Positions 43,536 to 53,234 are shown, counted from the stretch's first letter. The stretch: DNA of 64,000 bases from Phaeodactylibacter sp. (GCF_022763345.1 NZ_JALEGS010000074.1:1-64000), one strand, 5' to 3'. The notes: generated by a model not told the origin, from the letters alone. A program made the numbers and translations.

Positions 43536-45563
43536 ATGAAAAACGCTTACCGGTACTTTTTTCTACTCTTTTGCAGTGCGCTTACCATATTTGCCTTCGG
43601 GCAAAATTCTGCTCCGACGCTAAGCAAAGACTACCAGTTGCGTGCCGGGCGGGGCCACCTGGTTTTCGCTTCTGCCCAGCACGGGGACTCGCTCACGCTC
43701 GAAATCAACAGCACCAAACATACCCTGCCGCTCGTGGGTGGAGAAGCCAAATTGCCAGTTGAGCTCTCCCAGCGCGGAGAACTACTCCTGATTCAGCATG
43801 CCGGCAAAGGCTACCGCCTTTATCACCTATCCGCCCGCAACGATGGCACACCCCGCCTGCGCCGCATCCCGATGTGGCTATCGGTAGTACCGCCGCTTAT
43901 CGCCATTTTACTGGCGCTTATATTTAAGGAGGTGATCGTATCGTTGTTCGTTGGGGTTTGGGTGGGGGCCTTTATTGCCGGAGGTATGCGCATTGAATCC
44001 CTTTATTATACACTGCTGAGCCTGTTTGATGTGGTAGAGCGCTATGTTATTCAGGCTCTGGCCGACAGCGGGCACCTGGCCATTATCGTATTCTCTTCAT
44101 TGATTGGAGGCATGGTGGCCATCATTTCCCGCAACGGGGGCATGGCCGGGGTGGTCCTGGCCTTTTCGCGTTACGCCCGCTCCCCCCGCAGCGCACAGTT
44201 CATTACCTGGCTGCTGGGCGTGGCCATCTTTTTTGATGATTATGCGAATACGCTCATCGTAGGCAATACCATGCGTTCGGTGACGGATAAATTCAGGGTC
44301 TCCCGGGAAAAACTAGCCTACATCGTAGACAGTACGGCGGCACCGGTGGCGGCTGTGGCATTTATTACCACCTGGATTGGAGCCGAATTGGGGTACATTG
44401 ATGATGGTTTGCTGCAAATCACTGAAAAAACAGGGACAGATCTGGGGCTAACGCCTTACGGGGTCTTCATTAGTTCTCTGAAATACTCTTTCTACCCGGT
44501 GATGACCCTGGCTTTCATCCTCATGCTGGTCTATACCAGACGGGACTTCGGAGGCATGTATGCCGCTGAGAAACGGGCACGGGAAACGGGCGAACTGTTC
44601 ACCAAGCGCAGCGCCGCAGCCGAAGAAGACATGGAAAACCTCGACCCCATTGACGGGGCCCCGTTGAAGTGGTACAATGCCGTCATCCCCGTTGCGCTCG
44701 TCATCCTGGTTACCCTTTATGGGCTCATTGACACCGGTCTGGCAAGTACTTACGGAGAATTGCTTGATGCCGGACTAGCACCGGCTTCTCAAAGCTGGGG
44801 AGCGGTATGGGGCAGCATCGGCGCCCTGCCGGATATGGGCGATTCCTTCCTGATGAAGGTGGGTAAGCTGATTGGCAATTCCGATTCCTACGTCGCGCTG
44901 CTGTGGGCTTCCCTTTCAGGCGTCATCGCAGCGATCCTCCTTACTGTGGGCGGGCGCATCATGGGGCTGGCAGATGCCATTTCCACTATGATTACCGGTT
45001 TCAAAGCTATGCTGCCGGCTATTCTCATTCTAACGATGGCCTGGTCTCTTGCGGCCACTACGGAGGAATTGCATACGGCAACCTTCCTCACCTCAGCCCT
45101 GCAGGACAGCATCAATCCGTTTGTGATGCCGGTCATTATTTTCATTCTGGCGGCGGTCATTAGTTTTTCCACGGGCTCAAGCTGGAGCACCATGGCTATC
45201 CTCTACCCTATTGCCATTCCAACCACCTGGGCGATTTGTGCAGCACAGGGCGTGGAAACAGAAGTTGCTATGGAGCTTTTATTCAATGTCATCTCTACGA
45301 CCCTGGCGGCTTCGGTACTGGGCGACCACTGTTCGCCGATTTCGGACACCACCATTCTCAGCTCGCTGGCTTCAGATTGCAACCATATTGACCACGTGCG
45401 CACGCAGCTGCCTTATGCTTTAACGGTTGGGGCGGTGGCATTAGTCACTGGTGGGCTGTCTACCTTTTTAGGTGGCGGCTGGGGCATTTGCCTGCTGCTG
45501 CTGGTTATTGGGCTTGCCGTATTGTTCGGCGTAGTGCGTACCTTCGGTAAAGTAGTTGACTAA
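43536..45563 (+). CDS. nhaC: NhaC-family antiporter with an extra exported N-terminal domain
   Basis: The 675-residue protein has a signal-like N-terminus (to IFAFGQ), about 85 residues of predicted periplasmic domain (AGRGHLVFASAQHGDSLTLEI, GKGYRLYHLSAR), and then 11-12 membrane helices from residue 110 (PMWLSVVPPLIAILLALIF). NhaC marks are GGMVAIISRNGGM, FFDDYANTLIVGNTMR, DSTAAPVAAVAFITTWIG, FSTGSSWSTMAILYP and LGDHCSPISDTTILSS. It likely exchanges sodium or another small solute for protons; some relatives exchange organic acids. The N-terminal domain is unusual for the family. It lies 18 bp before the S46 peptidase gene and may be cotranscribed. Confidence 0.9.
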   Translation: MKNAYRYFFLLFCSALTIFAFGQNSAPTLSKDYQLRAGRGHLVFASAQHGDSLTLEINSTKHTLPLVGGEAKLPVELSQRGELLLIQHAGKGYRLYHLSARNDGTPRLRRIPMWLSVVPPLIAILLALIFKEVIVSLFVGVWVGAFIAGGMRIESLYYTLLSLFDVVERYVIQALADSGHLAIIVFSSLIGGMVAIISRNGGMAGVVLAFSRYARSPRSAQFITWLLGVAIFFDDYANTLIVGNTMRSVTDKFRVSREKLAYIVDSTAAPVAAVAFITTWIGAELGYIDDGLLQITEKTGTDLGLTPYGVFISSLKYSFYPVMTLAFILMLVYTRRDFGGMYAAEKRARETGELFTKRSAAAEEDMENLDPIDGAPLKWYNAVIPVALVILVTLYGLIDTGLASTYGELLDAGLAPASQSWGAVWGSIGALPDMGDSFLMKVGKLIGNSDSYVALLWASLSGVIAAILLTVGGRIMGLADAISTMITGFKAMLPAILILTMAWSLAATTEELHTATFLTSALQDSINPFVMPVIIFILAAVISFSTGSSWSTMAILYPIAIPTTWAICAAQGVETEVAMELLFNVISTTLAASVLGDHCSPISDTTILSSLASDCNHIDHVRTQLPYALTVGAVALVTGGLSTFLGGGWGICLLLLVIGLAVLFGVVRTFGKVVD

Positions 45564-45581
45564 CATAACCAAAGTATAACC

Positions 45582-47747
45582 ATGAAGAATGTTTGGATTC
45601 TGCTGCTGGCGATCTGCCTCAGCACTTATGTAAAAGCCACGGAAGGCATGTGGCTGCCCTTGCTGCTGGCCCAGCTCAATGAGCAGGAAATGCAGAGCAT
45701 GGGCATGAAAATGACTGCCGAGGACATCTACAGCGTCAATAAGGGCAGCCTGAAGGACGCGATTGTTCATTTTGGCGGATTCTGCACCGGGGAGGTCATC
45801 TCTGATCAAGGCCTGGTGCTGACCAACCACCACTGCGGCTATGGACAGATTCAGAGCCACTCTACTCTGGAGAACAACTACCTGGAGGATGGATTTTGGG
45901 CCATGAACCGGAAACAGGAAATCCCCAATCCCGGGCTGTTTGTCACCTTTATTGTCCGCATTGAAGATGTGACGGATTTGGTCCTAAACAACGTCACGGA
46001 AGAGATGGACGCCAAAATGCGGCAGTCCTGGGTAGACAAAAACACGAAGGAAGTGACCGCTGCCGCTAAAATGGAGGACTATCAGGAAGCCATGGTGCGT
46101 GATTTCTTTGAGGGCACCAAATACTACATGTTCATCACGGAGACTTACCGGGATATCCGCCTGGTCGGAGCGCCCCCATCATCTATTGGCAAGTTTGGTG
46201 CGGACACTGACAACTGGGTCTGGCCACGGCACACCGGTGACTTCTCTCTGTTCCGTATTTATGCCAGCCCGGACAATAAGCCGGCGGAGTACAGTGAGGA
46301 GAACGTGCCCTTCAAGCCCCGCCACCACCTGCCGATTTCCCTGGACGGTGTGGAAGAAGACGACTTTACCCTGGTTTTTGGCTTCCCCGGGCGTACCGAA
46401 GAATACCTCCCGGCTGCTGCTATTGAGCAGCGGGTGGATGTGGTCAACCCCATCCGGATCGGTATCCGCGACCGAGCGCTGAATGTTGTGAATGCCGCTA
46501 TGCAGGCTGATCCGGTCGTACACATAAAGTATGCCTCCAAGCAATCCCGCATTGCCAACTACTGGAAAAAGTGGATTGGTGAGAATCAGGGGATTAAGGC
46601 TACGGATGGCGTAGGCCGCAAGAAAGCTTACGAAGCAGAGTTCAAAGAACGCGTGATGGGCAATCCTGACTGGCGTGAAAAATACGGTAGCCTCCTGAGC
46701 AGCTTCGAGCGCTTGTATGGTGACCTTGAGCCTTACGCCGCGACCAATACCGCGGTGGGGGAAATCGCCGGCCGCAATATCGAGCTGTTCCGCCTGGCCA
46801 ATACGCTGCACAGCGTTGTCAAAATGTATGAATCCAGCGGAGCCCCCATGGTGGAAAGCCGTATGGACCGCATCCGGGCATTCGTGGAGGATTTCTACAA
46901 AGACTACGAGCCGGCAGTGGATCAGGGCGTTTTCGCCACTTTGATGGACTACTACTTTACCGAAATCTCCGATGAGCATCAGGCGCCATTTGCCGTAGAG
47001 CGTTACGTGGAAGCGGGCAAGGATGCTGAAAAGCTGGCCTCCATGATCTACCTGAAAAGCAAGCTGGCCCGCCCGGGCGTATTGGAACTGGCTATGGAAG
47101 AAGGCCCGGAAGCCCTGATTAAGCTCATCAAAAACGATGTGGCCTATGCGCTGGCCCGCGCCATTTCCGATTATAACGATAACAATATCGCGGGCAAATA
47201 CCGCGACATCAAAGCCGAAATTGATGACCTGCAGCAGCAGTACATGCGCGCCCAGATTGAAGTCTTCACCGAGCGCCGCTTCTACCCGGACGCCAACGGC
47301 ACCCTGCGCGTCACCTACGGCAAGGTGGATGGCTATCAGCCCCGGGATGCCGTGCGCTACGAGCCCGTCACCTACCTGGATGGCGTTATGGAGAAATATG
47401 TGCCCGGTGATTATGAGTTTGATGTGCCGCAGCGCCTGCGTAAGCTTTACCAAAAGAAAGACTACGGTGATTACGGAGAAGAGGGCAAAATGCCGGTCTG
47501 CTTTATCGGTACCAACCACACTACGGGCGGCAACTCCGGCAGCCCTGCTATTGATGCCTACGGCAATCTGATCGGCCTCAACTTTGACCGCGCCTGGGAA
47601 GGTACGATGAGTGACCTGAACTACGATGCCTCCATTTGCCGCAATATTATGGTAGATGCACGCTACATCCTGTTTGTCATCGATAAATTTGCCGGTGCCG
47701 GGCACCTGGTGGAGGAGATGACTTTGGTACACCCGAAGAAAGGGTAA
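45582..47747 (+). CDS. S46-family dipeptidyl-peptidase, DPP11-like
   Basis: The 721-residue exported serine exopeptidase has the S46 triad: His in LTNHHCGYG (83-84), Asp in PRHTGDFSLFR, and Ser652 in TGGNSGSPAIDAYG. The specificity residue lies 18 residues after the Ser; here it is Arg670 in NFDRAWEG. In known enzymes an Arg at this position selects Asp or Glu at P1 (DPP11), while Gly gives hydrophobic specificity (DPP7), so acidic specificity is predicted. The N-terminus has a signal peptide. A T9SS tail is not present, so it is likely periplasmic. Confidence 0.93.
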   Translation: MKNVWILLLAICLSTYVKATEGMWLPLLLAQLNEQEMQSMGMKMTAEDIYSVNKGSLKDAIVHFGGFCTGEVISDQGLVLTNHHCGYGQIQSHSTLENNYLEDGFWAMNRKQEIPNPGLFVTFIVRIEDVTDLVLNNVTEEMDAKMRQSWVDKNTKEVTAAAKMEDYQEAMVRDFFEGTKYYMFITETYRDIRLVGAPPSSIGKFGADTDNWVWPRHTGDFSLFRIYASPDNKPAEYSEENVPFKPRHHLPISLDGVEEDDFTLVFGFPGRTEEYLPAAAIEQRVDVVNPIRIGIRDRALNVVNAAMQADPVVHIKYASKQSRIANYWKKWIGENQGIKATDGVGRKKAYEAEFKERVMGNPDWREKYGSLLSSFERLYGDLEPYAATNTAVGEIAGRNIELFRLANTLHSVVKMYESSGAPMVESRMDRIRAFVEDFYKDYEPAVDQGVFATLMDYYFTEISDEHQAPFAVERYVEAGKDAEKLASMIYLKSKLARPGVLELAMEEGPEALIKLIKNDVAYALARAISDYNDNNIAGKYRDIKAEIDDLQQQYMRAQIEVFTERRFYPDANGTLRVTYGKVDGYQPRDAVRYEPVTYLDGVMEKYVPGDYEFDVPQRLRKLYQKKDYGDYGEEGKMPVCFIGTNHTTGGNSGSPAIDAYGNLIGLNFDRAWEGTMSDLNYDASICRNIMVDARYILFVIDKFAGAGHLVEEMTLVHPKKG

Positions 47748-47770
47748 ACGACTGATTTATTGTTCATTGG

Positions 47771-47803
47771 AATGGGGTCTGCCGATTATCGGCAGACCCC
47801 ATT
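47771..47803 (+). terminator. Strong terminator after the S46 peptidase
   Basis: AATGGGGTCTGCCGAT (47771-47786) and ATCGGCAGACCCCATT (47788-47803) are perfectly complementary over 16 bp around a single central base, followed by TTCACTT. A short T-run makes it less textbook, but the stem is very stable. Confidence 0.75.
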
Positions 47804-47847
47804 TCACTTACTGCCCGGATTCTTCCCATTCTAAGGCCCTTTTCCCT

Positions 47848-47855
47848 ACCTTTGT
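47848..47855 (+). promoter_or_regulatory. -7 box of the pyrG promoter
   Basis: TACCTTTG fits TAnnTTTG fully and is 54 bases before the pyrG start. The -33 region is weak. Confidence 0.45.
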
Positions 47856-47909
47856 ACCCCGTAACAAAACAACCTGTTGGGCAACCAGCATCTACCAAAG
47901 TAATTTCAA

Positions 47910-49532
47910 ATGACCAAGTACATCTTTGTTACGGGCGGGGTCACCTCTTCCCTCGGTAAAGGTATTATTGCAGCTTCACTGGCTAAATTATTGCAGGCAC
48001 GGGGCTTTTCCGTGACGATCCAAAAGTTCGACCCATACATCAATGTCGATCCGGGCACCCTCAATCCCTATGAGCATGGGGAGTGCTATGTGACCGATGA
48101 CGGGGCGGAAACGGACCTCGATCTGGGGCACTACGAGCGCTTCCTGAACACACCTACTTCCCAGGCCAATAACGTGACCACTGGCCGTATTTATCAGACC
48201 GTCATTGAGAAGGAACGGGCCGGCGACTACCTGGGCAAGACCGTACAGGTCATTCCCCACATCACTGATGAGATCAAGCGGCGGGTTCAACTGCTGGGCG
48301 CTACCAATGAATACGATATCGTGATTACTGAGCTTGGTGGTACAGTCGGCGATATTGAGTCCCTTCCTTACCTGGAAGCACTGCGGCAATTGCGGTGGGA
48401 GTTGGGCACCGACAACTGCCTGGTCATTCACCTGACCCTCATCCCCTACCTGAATGCGGCCAAGGAGCTGAAGACCAAGCCGACCCAACACTCTGTAAAG
48501 GAACTACTCAACACCGGTATTCAACCCGATATCCTGGTATGCCGTACGGAGCACCCCATCGGCATGGAAATCCGTCGTAAACTGGCCCTGTTCTGCAACG
48601 TTGACGTGGGCTCTGTCATTGAAGCCATTGATGCGGAGAGCATCTACGATGTGCCTCTGTTGATGCTACGTGAGAAGCTCGATACGGTGGCCATCACCCG
48701 CCTGCGCCTGAAAGACCGGCGGGAGCCACAGCTCAATGCCTGGAAGAACTTCCTGGGCAAGCTCAAAAACCCGACCTACGCCATCAATATCGGTCTGGTT
48801 GGCAAATACAACGAGCTGCAGGATGCCTACAAATCCATACACGAATCCTTCGTCCACGCTGGCGCTGTAAATGAATGCAAAGTCAGAGTCCACCCTATCC
48901 ACTCTGAGCAACTCGAAGGTACGCCCGAAGAAGTAGCCGAGCGGCTGAGAGATTTTGACGGTGTGCTCGTTGCCCCCGGTTTTGGAGAGCGGGGTATTGA
49001 AGGCAAAATCAACGCCATTAAGTATGTACGGGAACAGCAGGTCCCTTTCTTTGGCATTTGCCTGGGCATGCAGTGTGCCGTTGTGGAATTCGCCCGCAAC
49101 GTCATGCAGCTGGAAGGCGCTTCTTCCACGGAAGTTGACCCCGGTACCCCCCACCCGGTGATCGACCTGATGCCCGACCAGAAAAAGATTACTAAAAAAG
49201 GCGGTACCATGCGCCTTGGGGCTTATCCCTGTGAGGTCCGCCGCCGCAGCAAAGCCAGTGCAGCCTATGGCAGCCTGAAAGTCAGCGAGCGCCACCGCCA
49301 CCGCTACGAGTTCAACAACCAATACCGGGAGGCTATGGAAAAAGCCGGTATGATCGCTTCCGGCATTAATCCTGATACAGACCTGGTAGAGATTGTGGAA
49401 ATAAAAGACCACCCCTGGTTTGTTGGCGTGCAGTTCCACCCGGAGCTTAAGAGTACTGTGGAAGTGCCCCAACCCTTGTTTGTGGCTTTTGTGAAAGCGG
49501 CCCTGGACCGGAAGTACAATTCAGAGCAGTAA
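47910..49532 (+). CDS. pyrG: CTP synthase
   Basis: Makes CTP from UTP, glutamine and ATP. The 540-residue length is normal. The synthetase domain shows KYIFVTGGVTSSLGKGI, FDPYINVDPGTLNPYEHGE, DLDLGHYERFL and ELGGTVGDIESLPYLEA. The glutaminase domain has the Cys nucleophile in FFGICLGMQCAVVEFARN and the His-Glu pair in GVQFHPELKS. It heads a pair with the GT39-like gene, which begins on the next base after its stop. Confidence 0.98.
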   Translation: MTKYIFVTGGVTSSLGKGIIAASLAKLLQARGFSVTIQKFDPYINVDPGTLNPYEHGECYVTDDGAETDLDLGHYERFLNTPTSQANNVTTGRIYQTVIEKERAGDYLGKTVQVIPHITDEIKRRVQLLGATNEYDIVITELGGTVGDIESLPYLEALRQLRWELGTDNCLVIHLTLIPYLNAAKELKTKPTQHSVKELLNTGIQPDILVCRTEHPIGMEIRRKLALFCNVDVGSVIEAIDAESIYDVPLLMLREKLDTVAITRLRLKDRREPQLNAWKNFLGKLKNPTYAINIGLVGKYNELQDAYKSIHESFVHAGAVNECKVRVHPIHSEQLEGTPEEVAERLRDFDGVLVAPGFGERGIEGKINAIKYVREQQVPFFGICLGMQCAVVEFARNVMQLEGASSTEVDPGTPHPVIDLMPDQKKITKKGGTMRLGAYPCEVRRRSKASAAYGSLKVSERHRHRYEFNNQYREAMEKAGMIASGINPDTDLVEIVEIKDHPWFVGVQFHPELKSTVEVPQPLFVAFVKAALDRKYNSEQ

Positions 49533-50966
49533 TTGGTACCGCCCACCCGGACCGAAAAGTGGCTGCGGCCAGTGTTGCTGGCCGCAGCTGTTCTGGGGAT
49601 TGCATACAGCAGTCCTTTCCCTTTTTTCTGGGATACGATACAACTCGGCTCAAAGCACGCTCATCATTATTACCAAACTGGTTTTGCTCAGCTCTTGCTG
49701 CCCGATGCCATTGACAGCGGGCACCCGCCATTTTTCGGGATGTACCTGGCGGCTGCGTGGATGCTGTTTGGGAAATCGCTGGCGGTAAGCCACTGGGCCA
49801 TGCTGCCTTTTGTGTTGGCTATTGCAGGGCTGCTGTTCCCCGTAGGGCGGTACTTTGCCGGTGACTGGGGTTGGATATTCCCACTTTTGGCTTTGGCGCT
49901 GCCACCGCTGTCCGGGCAGTTGGTACTGGTCAGCCCGGATGTGGTGCTGGCGTTTGGCTTTCTCCTGGGTTTATTTGGTGTGCTTTACCAAAAAGGCTGG
50001 GCATTGGCCCTTGGTGCGCTCCTGCTCGCCGCTATCAGTACCCGTGGGATGATGACGGTCGTGATTTTGTTTTTATTTGACCTGTACCTTCGCTTTTCAA
50101 TGCACACTCAGGCAGCAAAAAAGCCATTGGCATACCTGTATGGCGCCCTGAAAGCGCTCCCGCCCTATCTTCCCTCCGGGCTGTTAGCCCTGGTTTTCCT
50201 GCTTTACCATTATCTGGAAAAAGGCTGGGTCGGCTACCATGCTGGTTCCGAATGGGCGCCAAGTTTTGCACGGGTGGGCTTCAGCGGGCTGCTCAAGAAC
50301 GGGCTGGTACTGGGTTGGCGGCTGGCAGACTACGGCATGGTATTCAGTTGGCTGCTCCTGGGGCTGGTGATTTGGCGTAAGCCGGCGACCTTCCGCCATC
50401 CTAAAGTCAAAAGTGCACTCTGGCTGGCCGGCATAAGCCTGGTTTTGCTCACGCCGACCTTTTTGCTGTACAGCGGGCTGCAGCAGCACCGATATTTGCT
50501 GCCTTTATTGCTTGCGGCATTGCTCCTCACCTTTACGGCTATTACTCAAAGCTCATGGGACCAAATCTGGAAGGTTCGTCTGTTCGCTTTGCTGTTCACC
50601 GGTTTGATTACCGGGCACTTTTGGGCCTACCCTGACCACATCGCCCAAAGCTGGGACACCACCCTGGCCCACGTACCCTACTACCGCCTTAAAAGCCGGA
50701 TGATTAGCTATCTGGATAAGCAGGGCATCCCGTTGGAGACAGTAGGGACCGCTTTTCCGGAAATCGGGCCACAGTATCTCAAAGATTTATCCGGCAGGAC
50801 AGCCGGCTTTTCGCCAAAGAATTTATCCAAACAGCACTACATCCTATACTCCAATGTGATGAATGATTTTTCGGATGGGGAGTTGGAGCGGCTACAGGAA
50901 GAGTGGACAGTTGTAAAACAATTAGAAAGTGGCAGCGTAAAGCTGATTCTATTCGGAAAGCTTTAA
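49533..50966 (+). CDS. GT39/ArnT-like membrane glycosyltransferase
   Basis: The 477-residue protein has about 11 membrane helices. The first extracytoplasmic loop has the catalytic-type acidic site FPFFWDTIQLGSKHAHHYYQ, followed by a conserved DSGHPPFFGMYLAAAW, as in lipid-linked sugar transferases of the PMT/ArnT superfamily. The C-terminal 100 residues are soluble. The start is TTG at 49533, directly after the pyrG stop; the first in-frame ATG would remove the first helix and active-site loop. The sugar donor is probably a polyprenyl-phosphate sugar and the acceptor is unknown. Confidence 0.8.
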   Translation: MVPPTRTEKWLRPVLLAAAVLGIAYSSPFPFFWDTIQLGSKHAHHYYQTGFAQLLLPDAIDSGHPPFFGMYLAAAWMLFGKSLAVSHWAMLPFVLAIAGLLFPVGRYFAGDWGWIFPLLALALPPLSGQLVLVSPDVVLAFGFLLGLFGVLYQKGWALALGALLLAAISTRGMMTVVILFLFDLYLRFSMHTQAAKKPLAYLYGALKALPPYLPSGLLALVFLLYHYLEKGWVGYHAGSEWAPSFARVGFSGLLKNGLVLGWRLADYGMVFSWLLLGLVIWRKPATFRHPKVKSALWLAGISLVLLTPTFLLYSGLQQHRYLLPLLLAALLLTFTAITQSSWDQIWKVRLFALLFTGLITGHFWAYPDHIAQSWDTTLAHVPYYRLKSRMISYLDKQGIPLETVGTAFPEIGPQYLKDLSGRTAGFSPKNLSKQHYILYSNVMNDFSDGELERLQEEWTVVKQLESGSVKLILFGKL

Positions 50967-51048
50967 CAATCAAGGCAAAGAAAGCCAGGGCTGTCGTCAA
51001 CAATTTTGGTGGTTTATCGTCTTTAATTACCGATAACCCATAAACCCC

Positions 51049-52518
51049 ATGAGACTTTGGCTATTTTTCCTGCTTTTTGCATCTCCCATTTGGTCATTAG
51101 CTCAGCTGTGTGAAGGCGAGCCCGGTGCCGCCGCCCTATCCGAAGGTTTTGGGCAGGGCACCAACTTCGGCCCACCGCTGCCATCCGGCATAACCAGTTA
51201 CAGCTACAACGACGGGAGCCCCCAGGCAGGCACCTACATGGTCACCAACCGCACGCAGCTCAATGGGGCAAATTGGCACGATGGACTGGACAACACCCCG
51301 GATGATGGGTTTGGGTATATGCTCCTTTTTGATGCGGCTGATACCCCTGGTGAGTTTTTCAGCCTCCTTATTGATGGCCTTTGTCCCGGCACCCGGTATG
51401 AATTCAGTGCCTTCATAACCAATGTCGTTACGCCCTCTGCATGCGGTGGGGAAAGCACGGAGCCCAGTATCCGCTTTGAGCTCCGTGATCCGGATGATGA
51501 TGAGCTGTTGGAAAGCCTCTCGACCGGAAACTTGCCGACCACTCCTATCCTGAGCTGGAACCGGTTTGGCATCGTTTTCACCCTGCCAGAAGACCAGGAA
51601 GCTGTCAGGCTCAGTATCGTTAATTTTGCGCCTGGCGATTGCGGCAATGACTTCGCTATAGACGATTTGAGCCTGCGCATTTGCAATCCGGTGCGGGAAC
51701 AGACAGCCACTCTATGTACAAGTGCCCCTTTGGTGATTGACGGGCGGGAATTCCCAGAGCCCGGCACCTATCGGGATACCTTACCAGGTGCTCAGTTCTG
51801 CAATGACAGCATTTTGATCACTGAAATCATTGATGGTAATGGGGATGAAGTGATGCTGGATACTTTCCTGTGCCCCGGGCAAGCCTTTGCAGTTGGCGAC
51901 CGATGGTACGATGAGCCTGGTTTTTACACCGATACACTACTAAGCAGCCTGGGGTGCGACAGCGTGGTGCAATTGCAGTTGTCTACCGTTGACTTTGAGG
52001 CCAGTGTGCGAGCTTCGCAAGATACTATTATTGCCGGAGAATCCGTTCAGTTGCAAGGGAGTGGCAACGGGGTTGGGCCGCTGATTTGGTCCTGGCAGCC
52101 CAATGACCAACTGGATTGCAGCGATTGCCCCGAGCCAACAGCGACCCTGCTGGAAACCACTAATTTCCTGGCTACTGTGCGCGACAGCCTCACCGGTTGT
52201 GCCGACACCCTTGAACAGCGGATCATCATACCGCCCTGTGAGGATGTCTATGCTCCTACCGGTTTCTCCCCCAACGGCGATGGCCGGAATGATAACTTTG
52301 AGATTTTCTTCGGACCTTGCGTGCAGGAGGTCCTCCAACTGGAAGTTTTTGACCGGTGGGGCGGCCTGGTCTTTCGTTCCCGCGTGCCCAACGATACCTG
52401 GGACGGCCAACGAGCCGGAGTGCCTTGTAATAATGGGTTCTATGCCTATCAGGCGGTGCTCGCCCTGAAAGATGGGACAAGGCGGGTATGGCGGGGAGGT
52501 GTGCAGCTCCTTCGGTAA
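51049..52518 (+). CDS. Secreted protein with CHU_C (T9SS type-B) sorting domain
   Basis: The 489-residue protein has a signal peptide (to SLAQ), an N-terminal jelly-roll-like region with a CEGEPGAAALSEGFG opening (residues 20-220), Cys-rich middle repeats around LCTSAPLVIDGREFPEPGTY and DTFLCPGQAFAVGDRWYDE, a PKD-like stretch (SVQLQGSGNGVGPLIWSWQP), and the terminal type-B domain with APTGFSPNGDGRNDNFEI, LEVFDRWGGLVFRS, WDGQ, PCNNGFYAY and GGVQLLR. It would be exported by the Por system. The middle repeats resemble those of Lewinella-type surface proteins. Confidence 0.88.
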   Translation: MRLWLFFLLFASPIWSLAQLCEGEPGAAALSEGFGQGTNFGPPLPSGITSYSYNDGSPQAGTYMVTNRTQLNGANWHDGLDNTPDDGFGYMLLFDAADTPGEFFSLLIDGLCPGTRYEFSAFITNVVTPSACGGESTEPSIRFELRDPDDDELLESLSTGNLPTTPILSWNRFGIVFTLPEDQEAVRLSIVNFAPGDCGNDFAIDDLSLRICNPVREQTATLCTSAPLVIDGREFPEPGTYRDTLPGAQFCNDSILITEIIDGNGDEVMLDTFLCPGQAFAVGDRWYDEPGFYTDTLLSSLGCDSVVQLQLSTVDFEASVRASQDTIIAGESVQLQGSGNGVGPLIWSWQPNDQLDCSDCPEPTATLLETTNFLATVRDSLTGCADTLEQRIIIPPCEDVYAPTGFSPNGDGRNDNFEIFFGPCVQEVLQLEVFDRWGGLVFRSRVPNDTWDGQRAGVPCNNGFYAYQAVLALKDGTRRVWRGGVQLLR

Positions 52519-52543
52519 AGAATCAGAAAAACAAACAGCTTTT

Positions 52544-53074
52544 ATGCGTAAACTCAAATTGCAGGAACTCAACCGCCCGGATATCGACACTTTCAAGGCA
52601 CAGCCCAAAGCACCTGTGGCCCTCGTGCTGGACAACATCCGCTCCGGCCTGAATGTCGGGGCTGCCTTCCGGACTGCTGATGCTTTTGCGCTGGAGCACA
52701 TCCACCTTTGCGGCATCACCGCCTGCCCGCCGCACCGGGAAATTCTGAAGACCGCTATTGGGGCTACCGAGTCCGTCAGTTGGAGCTACCAGGAAGACAC
52801 CGTCGCTGCTATTACACAGCTACAGGGACAGGGCTATACTGTGCTGGCTGTAGAGCAGGCCGATGAGCGGACCTGGTTGCAGGAGTTCCGCTGGCCGGAA
52901 AGCCAAAAAGTCGCACTGGTCTTCGGCAATGAAGTGGAAGGCGTCAGTGATGCCGCGATGGAACAGGTTGATGGCTGCCTGGAGGTACCGCAGTATGGCA
53001 CCAAGCATTCCCTGAATATTGCGGTCTGCGTAGGGGTCGTTTGCTGGGAGGTGACCAGGCAGTGGCGGTTTTGA
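52544..53074 (+). CDS. SpoU-family tRNA/rRNA 2'-O-methyltransferase
   Basis: The 176-residue SPOUT enzyme has motif 1 LDNIRSGLNVGAAFRTADAF, motif 2 VALVFGNEVEGVS and motif 3 QYGTKHSLNIAVCVGVVCWE, which form the knotted AdoMet-binding site. It lacks an N-terminal substrate domain, as in short TrmH/TrmL-like proteins. It starts 26 bp after the CHU_C gene. The exact target nucleotide cannot be told. Confidence 0.92.
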   Translation: MRKLKLQELNRPDIDTFKAQPKAPVALVLDNIRSGLNVGAAFRTADAFALEHIHLCGITACPPHREILKTAIGATESVSWSYQEDTVAAITQLQGQGYTVLAVEQADERTWLQEFRWPESQKVALVFGNEVEGVSDAAMEQVDGCLEVPQYGTKHSLNIAVCVGVVCWEVTRQWRF

Positions 53075-53087
53075 GTAGGCCCGGCGC

Positions 53088-53234
53088 AGACGCCCGGCGC
53101 TCTCCCTGTCCGGCGTAGTTTAAGAACAACGAAGTCGGTCCCTTCGCCGGGCGTCTTGGCTAAGACTAACCGAGATCACCGGGGGAAGGTACCGCCTCCG
53201 TCAAGACTATGGCGGTCAGAGCGTGCCCCCGGTG
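53088..53234. repeat. Compound palindromic element upstream of the GHL10 gene
   Basis: A first stem pairs AGACGCCCGGCG (53088-53099) with CGCCGGGCGTCT (53145-53156), perfect over 12 bp. A second pairs CACCGGGGG (53177-53185) with CCCCCGGTG (53226-53234) and encloses ACCGCC (53191-53196)/GGCGGT (53211-53216). The inner CCGTCAAGACTATGGC is close to a minus-strand segment of the 8.1-8.3 kb element, so the two may belong to one dispersed repeat family. Confidence 0.6.

Noticed and set aside
46179..47732. A 517-codon open frame on the minus strand opposite the S46 peptidase
   Set aside because: It has no family-like features, is rich in residues expected from antisense reading of GC-rich codons, and lies wholly under a well-supported gene.
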